DNA of 6,444 nucleotides from Flavipsychrobacter stenotrophus (lineage in GTDB: Bacteria > Bacteroidota > Bacteroidia > Chitinophagales > Chitinophagaceae), in the NCBI GenBank assembly GCA_947379685.1, contig CANCOG010000291.1:1-6444 (forward strand), written 5' to 3'. A model generated the notes under the pieces. It saw nothing but the letters and a program-made list of their open reading frames with translations. It did no database searches and was not told the DNA's origin. How positions within the stretch are numbered: position 1 is the first letter of the stretch; each line of letters opens with the position of its first letter. Shown here piece by piece: positions 1-4,886 of this stretch. The translations under genes and the position numbers were made by a program.

Positions 1-33
1 TATACCCAAATTATTCCATTGCAAAGTTGCTAA

Positions 34-90
34 ATATTTTTAACCTTAAATTGTGCCACAGTCTGGGACATAATTTAAGGTTAAAAATAT
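34..90. repeat. Perfect 19-bp inverted repeat with 19-nt spacer
   Basis: The left arm (34-52, ATATTTTTAACCTTAAATT) and right arm (72-90) are exact reverse complements. The spacer (53-71) is itself partly symmetrical, so the whole 57 bp is close to one palindrome. The arms are almost all A+T, with only one CC/GG step each. The T-run lies on the left side and the A-run on the right, the opposite of a usual bidirectional intrinsic terminator, and no long U-tract follows. It could be a transcript-end hairpin, a protein-binding palindrome or the remnant of a small mobile element. The symmetry is certain; the role is not. Confidence 0.8.
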
Positions 91-96
91 ATTTTC

Positions 97-125
97 AAGA
101 AACGCTAATACCCTGCGTTTCTTTT
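97..125 (+). terminator. Candidate rho-independent terminator of a gene off the left edge
   Basis: A perfect 9-bp stem (97-105, AAGAAACGC, pairing with 115-123) encloses a 9-nt loop. On the plus strand the 3' side runs straight into T residues (122-125), as in an intrinsic terminator. It begins seven bases after the 34-90 inverted repeat, so the two may form a tandem transcript end. Any plus-strand gene it serves lies outside the window. The T-tract is short, so termination could be inefficient. Confidence 0.45.
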
Positions 126-268
126 GTCCAATATTTTGCATTGTTTTTCCATTTTAGCTCACCATTTCCATATATCCATTCAACTCAGTAAATAAGCAAT
201 TTTTCATAAATGTACCTTTATTTTGTTCTCAATACCACGGCATCGAAAAAAAAATTTATGAGCGGATA

Positions 269-302
269 ATGACTAATAGCAGTCATCCCCCCCCAAAAAA
301 AA
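269..302 (+). promoter_or_regulatory. Hairpin followed by a C8A8 homopolymer tract
   Basis: ATGACT (269-274) pairs perfectly with AGTCAT (281-286) across a 6-nt loop. Eight C (287-294) and eight A (295-302) follow directly. It sits 76-110 bp upstream of the lysozyme start and just upstream of the candidate promoter. Long C runs are rare in such A+T-rich DNA and are prone to slippage, so tract length could vary between cells and alter promoter geometry. That role is inference; only the structure is seen. Confidence 0.35.
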
Positions 303-321
303 CATTTGCTTTTCCATCCAG

Positions 322-353
322 TTTGTTTATGTTTACAATTGGTAAAATGTTTG
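322..353 (+). promoter_or_regulatory. Candidate Bacteroidota-type promoter of the lysozyme gene
   Basis: TTTG (322-325) and AATGTTTG (346-353) are separated by 20 nt. This fits the known Bacteroidota housekeeping promoter, TTTG near -33 and TAnnTTTG near -7, with one mismatch in the -7 box. Transcription would start near 360, giving a leader of about 20 nt. No Shine-Dalgarno sequence precedes the start codon, as is usual in this phylum. Confidence 0.4.
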
Positions 354-378
354 CTTTAATTCTAAAATCCATTTCAAT

Positions 379-1275
379 ATGAATACTGTTCAAATCGGCT
401 CCAGCGGGCCGGATGTGGTTACTTTGCAGCAGGACCTGGCTGCTTTACATTATACTATTTCTATTGATGGGCAATTTGGGCCCGGGACACAGGCGGTGGT
501 TATTCAGTTTCAAAACAGCAAGGGTCTTACTGCTGATGGGGTAGTGGGGCCTGCCACGTGGGGTGCTATTAATGAATCAATGGCCAGTAGTGCACCGGCT
601 CCGGCGCTGATACAGGGAATAGATGTTTCTCATTTTAGCGGTAATATTAATTGGGGGCTTGTTCCTAAAGATCAGGTTGCATATGTGTTCTGTAAGGCAA
701 CACAGGGCACAGGCTTTAAGGATGGACAATTCAAGACGTATATGAGCGGCCTCGCTGCTCAGGGTATGAAACGGGGGGCTTATCACTTTTTAGAGTTTAA
801 TGGTATCAGCGGCGTTGACCAGGCTAATTTTTTCCTGAGTTGTGGTGTCGATTTTTCAGCATCAGGGGTATTACCACCTGTTGTAGACATTGAATGGCAA
901 ACGTCCAGCGATCCAGCTACTGCCACGGCCCTCAACCAATATATTGCAGACAACAAACAGATTTGCCTGGGTATTATACAAGACTGGCTTACGACCGTTG
1001 AACAGAAAACAGGACGAACGCCAATTATCTACACTAATGCCAGTTTCTGGAATCAATACTTCGGGAGCAATCCTGCGCTATCGAAATATGCGCTATGGGT
1101 GGCCGACTATTCTCATACACCACCAAGATTGCCTGCGGGTTGGGCAAGCTACCTTATATGGCAAAATTCAGCTTCGGCAACCTTTGCGGGCATCCCTGCG
1201 ACTGCGGTGGATGTGGATCAATTTAATGGCACTGAAGCAGATCTTAACCAGCTGGCGAATATGGCGGCGGCATAA
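379..1275 (+). CDS. GH25 lysozyme (N-acetylmuramidase) with N-terminal peptidoglycan-binding domain
   Basis: This 298-residue protein should hydrolyse the beta-1,4 bond between N-acetylmuramic acid and N-acetylglucosamine in peptidoglycan. Residues about 5-65 form a PG_binding_1 domain, recognised by the LQ..L, DGQFG..T and DGVVGP.TW pattern. A short Ser/Ala/Pro linker (68-77) follows. Residues about 78-290 are a GH25 domain: GIDVSHF (D82), the catalytic DxE motif in VVDIEW (D170, E172), WVADY (241-244) and the closing DVDQFNG (D280). All expected acidic residues are present, so it is probably active. The start is firm: the frame has a stop at 343-345 and no other ATG before 379. No signal peptide or membrane helix is visible, which is odd for an enzyme whose substrate is outside the cytoplasm. 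A phage-type endolysin, a contractile-system or type VI effector, or lysis release would each fit, but no phage or secretion gene lies nearby. It stands alone on the plus strand. Confidence 0.93.
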   Translation: MNTVQIGSSGPDVVTLQQDLAALHYTISIDGQFGPGTQAVVIQFQNSKGLTADGVVGPATWGAINESMASSAPAPALIQGIDVSHFSGNINWGLVPKDQVAYVFCKATQGTGFKDGQFKTYMSGLAAQGMKRGAYHFLEFNGISGVDQANFFLSCGVDFSASGVLPPVVDIEWQTSSDPATATALNQYIADNKQICLGIIQDWLTTVEQKTGRTPIIYTNASFWNQYFGSNPALSKYALWVADYSHTPPRLPAGWASYLIWQNSASATFAGIPATAVDVDQFNGTEADLNQLANMAAA

Positions 1276-1277
1276 TG

Positions 1278-1317
1278 ATGGACGGCAGGTTTACGCAATC
1301 GTGAATCTGCCGTTCAT
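1278..1317. terminator. Bidirectional terminator hairpin between convergent genes, overlapping a CDS end
   Basis: Bases 1278-1295 pair with 1300-1317 around a CAAT loop. This gives an 18-bp stem with three G-T wobbles and no bulge; its core is ACGGCAG (1282-1288) with CTGCCGT (1307-1313). It begins three bases after the lysozyme stop, and its right half lies inside the last codons and stop of the minus-strand gene. T-tracts are weak on both sides (TTCATTT on plus), so termination rests mainly on stem stability. The position between two converging stops supports a shared terminator. Confidence 0.65.
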
Positions 1318-1818
1318 TTCAAATGTGTAGCCGGAAACAGGTGCGCGGTAGAGGTAAATGCAGTCGCCTTCGTTGCAGCTTTGGAAAAGCACAGCGTCAA
1401 CTTCATGGTGCAGGTATAATGGGTCATCAAGTCCAAAATAATACTGGTCGGTGAGCGGGAAATATTCTTTCCGCTTTATCTCATAGGGTACTTTATTTTT
1501 TAATCCATTACGGGCGTCAGTTCTGTATGGAATAACTTTTTTGGAAAAGTAATATAACCCCGCGCAGGTGGTCGGGATTCCTAGGAACGCCATACCAATC
1601 AGCATCATTTGCACTTTTGAGACAAGACGGGCATCTTCTTTTTCGTTCCAGTTGGTACGGTTACTGCCTACTTTGGTAATTGAATAAAACATGATGATCC
1701 CTAACATAACCAGGTAAAACACGGAGGCCATCCTGAGTCTGGCCCTGTATATGGTCAGGAGCAGATTTTTCTCATCATCGTTAAGTGGTACCTGTTGGTA
1801 ACTGGGTTGTGATTTCAT
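1291..1818 (-). CDS. Hypothetical two-helix membrane protein
   Basis: I do not recognise this 175-residue protein. It has a hydrophilic N-terminus (1-25) and two hydrophobic segments, about 31-48 and 69-91. A polar stretch of some 20 residues lies between them (with NRTNWNEKED). A soluble C-terminal part of about 80 residues follows. Basic residues before the first helix (RARLR) and after the second (KK, R) suggest both ends are cytoplasmic with a small outer loop. The C-terminal part is rich in Tyr, Asp and His (QYYFGLDDPLYLHHEVD) and has two close cysteines (SCNEGDC); no enzyme motif is evident. It lies 66 bp downstream of the glycosyltransferase with no obvious promoter or terminator in the gap, so co-transcription is plausible. 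Its last codons form half of the convergent terminator hairpin. Overall composition matches the neighbours. The start at 1818 is the first ATG of the frame after the upstream gene. Confidence 0.8.
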   Translation of the reverse strand: MKSQPSYQQVPLNDDEKNLLLTIYRARLRMASVFYLVMLGIIMFYSITKVGSNRTNWNEKEDARLVSKVQMMLIGMAFLGIPTTCAGLYYFSKKVIPYRTDARNGLKNKVPYEIKRKEYFPLTDQYYFGLDDPLYLHHEVDAVLFQSCNEGDCIYLYRAPVSGYTFEMNGRFTIA

Positions 1819-1884
1819 ACATTGAAGATATCAATGTTTAATTGAATAAACAATGGATTTGGGTATGAAGTCAGTTGGGATACA

Positions 1885-3045
1885 TCATTTTGGTTCTGCA
1901 AGGCTGTTTTTTAGAGCCTCATGAACGGTGGATGCCTGTATGGTGGCGATATCGTTGGTGACGGCAACATATCCCTTAAAGAATTGGTGCTTTTTTTGCA
2001 CCCATTTTTTCAGGAAAACTTCGGGATAAATGGTAGTGACTCCGGTGATTCCAGCCTCTTTATAGGCACTGAATTTATAAAAATTGTCGCCACTGGTAAT
2101 AATTACGGTTGGTTTGTTGAACGAAGCTGCAAGATGGGAGGCCATGGTGTCATTACTCACAGCCGCCGAGGCATTGGCCATTAGCCGGGTCATTGCTACA
2201 AGGTTTACCTTTCCTGTCTCATTTCTAACTCCCGTTGCATTTTCAATAGCAGCAGCAATTTCAATGTCATTCTTTCCGCCGGCAAGCACTGCTTCCAGCG
2301 GAATGTCTTTTTTACACAGGTTAATGAATTCAATCCACCGCTCCGTCGTCCACCGCCGGCTCTGGAAAGATGCACCTATGAAGCAGATAAAATAGGGCTG
2401 GTTTGAAGTCGGCCCGGGAAAAGCAGGGCGCTCCAAAGATAGCGACACGCCACATGCCCAGCTGGCAAATGCTTGATTAAACAGGAATTCGTGGCATAGT
2501 GTATTTTGGGCGTACAGTTGCTGGTAGAGTTTATCAGATGCCCGGTTCCAGTCGGGGTACATGAAGTCGTTGCAGGAAGCAATGTTGGTATCGGCACCGG
2601 CCGCAAGCATGCACATATCGTCCAGCAGTAAAGGCCTGACTCTTGAAGGACATACGACCACCTCGAACCCTTCATTTCTCAGTCGTTGCCAGAGCTCTTT
2701 CCTGTATGTCTCATTGCCAAAGTATTCATGTTTGTTGAGCCAGATCGACTTGTCAGCAAGGCTATTGTCGGTGTGTTCAAAAAGTTCCTGCCAGAGTGTA
2801 AAGCCCAGAAGTGTTATCTCATATCCTGCCCACTTGCGACTTGTTTTGTAGGCTGCAAAACTGTTTCTGAAAAGCAGGTAGTCTCCAATATCATCGAGCC
2901 TGATGACAAGTAGTTTTTTGCTTTTTTGAGGAGATGGTTTTAGTTGAGATACTTCATGCTTCCATTGCTCAAACGTTCTTAAAGTTCGCTTAATTCCTTT
3001 TACCGCCTGGAGCCTGCGAACAGAAAGAGATAAGATGCGGAGCAT
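1885..3045 (-). CDS. Glycosyltransferase family 9 (heptosyltransferase-like) protein
   Basis: This 386-residue protein resembles the ADP-heptose:LPS heptosyltransferase family (GT9, GT-B fold), which transfers sugars to lipopolysaccharide or related surface glycans at the inner face of the cytoplasmic membrane. A basic extension (1-44) precedes the N-terminal Rossmann motif LLVIRLDDIGDYLL (45-58), with the family's R...GD signature. The C-terminal half has FIGASFQSRRW (222-232), AGGKND (255-260), and TGK (277-279) followed by VSNDTMASHLAA (296-307), the family's SNDT..HLAA donor-site signature. Length is close to normal for GT9. No signal peptide or membrane segment is seen, although the basic N-terminus could touch the membrane. 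No other LPS or glycan genes lie in the window, so donor and acceptor cannot be named, and in Bacteroidota many GT9 proteins are not true heptosyltransferases. A perfect -7-like box lies about 17 bp upstream. Confidence 0.88.
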   Translation of the reverse strand: MLRILSLSVRRLQAVKGIKRTLRTFEQWKHEVSQLKPSPQKSKKLLVIRLDDIGDYLLFRNSFAAYKTSRKWAGYEITLLGFTLWQELFEHTDNSLADKSIWLNKHEYFGNETYRKELWQRLRNEGFEVVVCPSRVRPLLLDDMCMLAAGADTNIASCNDFMYPDWNRASDKLYQQLYAQNTLCHEFLFNQAFASWACGVSLSLERPAFPGPTSNQPYFICFIGASFQSRRWTTERWIEFINLCKKDIPLEAVLAGGKNDIEIAAAIENATGVRNETGKVNLVAMTRLMANASAAVSNDTMASHLAASFNKPTVIITSGDNFYKFSAYKEAGITGVTTIYPEVFLKKWVQKKHQFFKGYVAVTNDIATIQASTVHEALKNSLAEPK

Positions 3046-3061
3046 TCACACAGATTTTCGG

Positions 3062-3069
3062 CAAATGTA
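3062..3069 (-). promoter_or_regulatory. Candidate -7 promoter box of the glycosyltransferase gene
   Basis: On the minus strand this reads TACATTTG, a full match to the Bacteroidota -7 consensus TAnnTTTG, 16 nt before the start codon at 3045. The leader would be only about 10 nt. No TTG is found at the expected -33 distance, where the sequence is A+T-rich (TTATAAT), so the call rests on one box. Confidence 0.35.
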
Positions 3070-3159
3070 GCATTTAGAAATTAGGGATTATAATTGTTTA
3101 ATGTTACTGGCAGGGATTTCATTTTCAGGAACGGGAAACAGATTAATATATGCGCAAGG

Positions 3160-3193
3160 TTGTTCTTTACAGATGCTCCCTGTAAAGAAACAA
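3160..3193 (-). terminator. Strong hairpin after the outer membrane protein gene, possible terminator
   Basis: TTCTTTACAG (3163-3172) pairs perfectly with CTGTAAAGAA (3180-3189) over a 7-nt loop. After one bulged A the stem continues for three more pairs (3160-3162 with 3191-3193). It lies 48 nt beyond the outer membrane protein stop and about 115 nt before the glycosyltransferase start, as expected for separating two units. On the minus strand a T6 run precedes rather than follows the stem, so it is not a textbook terminator; it could instead protect the 3' end of the upstream mRNA. Confidence 0.45.
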
Positions 3194-3241
3194 TTACTTT
3201 TAAAAAAGCCCCTGTCGCCCCACTAACGTTGTTGTTGGGTG

Positions 3242-4777
3242 TTAGAATTTAACACCCATTGTTACAGCGATATTGTTGACATTATTGGTCACGGTGGCTA
3301 CCGGTGGGGTTGTCGCAGGGCCGGATGGTACATAGCTATAGTCTACCTGGCTGTAGGCTTGCTCTGTAAATTTGTAGCTGCTGTTCACTACCGCGAAATC
3401 GGCAAAGAAAGTTTTTGTGCGGAAGCCCAGCCCTGCTGATACATCCATTCTTTCAGAAGACACATCGGGTGACTTATATGGGTTGCCATAGTAGCCAACT
3501 CCACCCCTTACCATAAAGAAACGTGACAATTTTATCTCGGCACCCAGGCGTAGATTATTAGCCGACTGGTACATGTTTTTTATGTTCCGGTTCATGGAAG
3601 CTGCTTCCTGCGCATAGGAAAGACCGCTGGCTTCATCGTATCCGGTTGGATAATGAAATTTCATGGTACTGTAGTCAACATATTCGTAGTCCGCAGTGAT
3701 GAAACCCAGGTGTTTCAGTATAAATGTAGCACTCAAAACACTTTTAAGCGGAGTTGTAAATGAGTAATCGAACACATTCTGCGGCAGGTCATTAGCTGTT
3801 GAAACGCTGTAGCGGTTGCCATTTACGACCGATGAAATACCGTAGTCCATTACGTCATGCAGGTTGTAATAAGTAGGGGAGTGGAATGCCGCACCAATCC
3901 TGAAAAAGTTCGTCAATTTATAGATAACACCCAGTTTAATATTGGCACCGCCACCACTTATGTTCAATGAATTGTTGTAGTTGAACGACTGGAAATTGGC
4001 CGGGTTGCTGGTGTTGGTGTGCGTTACCGTTTCCGTATAATCAGAATTGCGTGTATAGTTTACATATGGTAAGCCCAGGGTTGCGCCAATTAGCAATTTT
4101 TCCTGGTAATTACCACCGAGCGAAATAACATATTCATTAATGCCACCTCTTTCGCTCACATTGTTGAGTTGGGTAATACCTCCCGCGAATGGAACAACTG
4201 TTTTGTAGTTAGCAAAGTGCCCACCAAGCAATCCACTTACTGCACCCATATATGCAAGTGTGCCGGCTATGTTTATGTTTACAGAATCCATGTTTGCGTC
4301 TGCTTCGAAAGCCTGCGACGCTGAACTTTTCCTGTTGACTCCCGAATACGAATAGTCGTGATTGAAATCGGCTACCCGGTTTACGCCCAGTGCAAACGAC
4401 ACTGCTTTCCACTGCCGCCTCTCATACCTTCTGCCCTTTGGGGCATCGGTAAAAACTACCCCGAAGTTGTTGATATTCAGACGGACATTATTGTCAGAGG
4501 TTGTATTGGCCAGGAAGTCGCCTGAAGCGCTGTTGACCTTTAGCGAAGGTGTAAAGGAAAGCTCAGAACTCCTGTAGACACCTAGCCCGGCAGGGTTTAC
4601 GCTTAATGAACTGAAGTCACCGCCAACGGAACCTAAGGCCCCGCCAAACCCAATTGAACGGGCCGTTCCCTGAACAGTGAGGTTTGATAGGTTGTAAGCC
4701 TCTGTAAGATCCTGGGCTGATGCCGCAAAGGCGGTTGATGCCAGTACTGATGCCAATATGAATTTGATATTCCGCAT
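3242..4777 (-). CDS. FadL/OmpP1-like outer membrane beta-barrel protein
   Basis: This 511-residue protein is predicted to be an exported outer membrane transporter for hydrophobic compounds, of the OmpP1/FadL/TodX type often annotated in Bacteroidota as an outer membrane protein transport protein or hemin receptor. Residues 1-21 are a clear signal peptide with an ASA|QD cleavage site and no lipobox Cys. After it come ARSIGFGGALGSVGGDFSSL (39-58) and NPAGLG (61-66), a hallmark near the N-terminus of this group. The rest alternates polar and aromatic residues as in beta-strands, with many Asn-, Tyr- and Ser-rich loops. It ends in a strand closing with Phe (VTMGVKF), the usual signal for barrel insertion. 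Length agrees with the family. It starts 109 bp after the kinase stop, with a weak hairpin and promoter-like box between them, so it is probably its own unit. The substrate cannot be read from sequence. The family call is by overall pattern, the surface barrel call is firmer. Confidence 0.85.
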   Translation of the reverse strand: MRNIKFILASVLASTAFAASAQDLTEAYNLSNLTVQGTARSIGFGGALGSVGGDFSSLSVNPAGLGVYRSSELSFTPSLKVNSASGDFLANTTSDNNVRLNINNFGVVFTDAPKGRRYERRQWKAVSFALGVNRVADFNHDYSYSGVNRKSSASQAFEADANMDSVNINIAGTLAYMGAVSGLLGGHFANYKTVVPFAGGITQLNNVSERGGINEYVISLGGNYQEKLLIGATLGLPYVNYTRNSDYTETVTHTNTSNPANFQSFNYNNSLNISGGGANIKLGVIYKLTNFFRIGAAFHSPTYYNLHDVMDYGISSVVNGNRYSVSTANDLPQNVFDYSFTTPLKSVLSATFILKHLGFITADYEYVDYSTMKFHYPTGYDEASGLSYAQEAASMNRNIKNMYQSANNLRLGAEIKLSRFFMVRGGVGYYGNPYKSPDVSSERMDVSAGLGFRTKTFFADFAVVNSSYKFTEQAYSQVDYSYVPSGPATTPPVATVTNNVNNIAVTMGVKF

Positions 4778-4805
4778 AACAGTCTTTTATTTTTAGACCA
4801 ATAGT

Positions 4806-4813
4806 TAAAGGTA
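4806..4813 (-). promoter_or_regulatory. Weak -7 box candidate for the outer membrane protein gene
   Basis: On the minus strand this reads TACCTTTA, one mismatch from TAnnTTTG, 28 nt before the start codon. No convincing -33 box lies at the right distance. Its position just after the candidate kinase terminator is the main support. Confidence 0.22.
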
Positions 4814-4822
4814 ACGTTTAAA

Positions 4823-4839
4823 AACACTCCTAGAGTATT
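4823..4839 (-). terminator. Weak terminator candidate after the histidine kinase
   Basis: On the minus strand AATACTC and GAGTGTT form a 7-bp stem with one G-T wobble and a 3-nt loop, running into TTT for five T in a row. It begins 47 nt beyond the kinase stop. The stem is short and the U-tract modest, so read-through into the outer membrane protein gene is possible. Confidence 0.3.
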
Positions 4840-4886
4840 CTGTGCAAAAACCGTACCTGAAATTTGTTCTTTTAAATAAACTAATG

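Larger units (their letters stand above)
1..378. other. Gene-free A+T-rich region upstream of the lysozyme gene
   Basis: No open reading frame with a credible protein is visible on either strand here. The region is strongly A+T-rich and structured: a long inverted repeat (34-90), a terminator-like hairpin (97-125), an A9 run (246-254), a small hairpin with a C8A8 tract (269-302) and a promoter-like pair of boxes (322-353). The left third most likely belongs to the end of a gene lying off the left edge; the right third serves the lysozyme gene. Between about 126 and 245 I see nothing specific. Confidence 0.7.

Noticed and set aside
53..80. Possible sigma-54 promoter in the palindrome spacer (TGGCAC on the minus strand)
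   Set aside because: The spacing from GG fits, but the -12 element reads GG instead of GC and no minus-strand gene follows to the left within the window.
213..220. TACCTTTA as a promoter -7 box for the lysozyme
   Set aside because: It is about 160 bp from the start and has no -33 partner; the 322-353 pair is nearer and better spaced.
259..269. TGAGCGGATAA, identical to part of the E. coli lac operator
   Set aside because: Only an 11-bp half-site matches and the symmetrical other half is absent. In a Bacteroidota context this is most likely chance, and nothing else suggests vector sequence.
890..1330. 146-residue plus-strand reading frame overlapping the lysozyme
   Set aside because: It lies almost wholly inside the GH25 coding sequence in another frame, and its product shows no recognisable domain.
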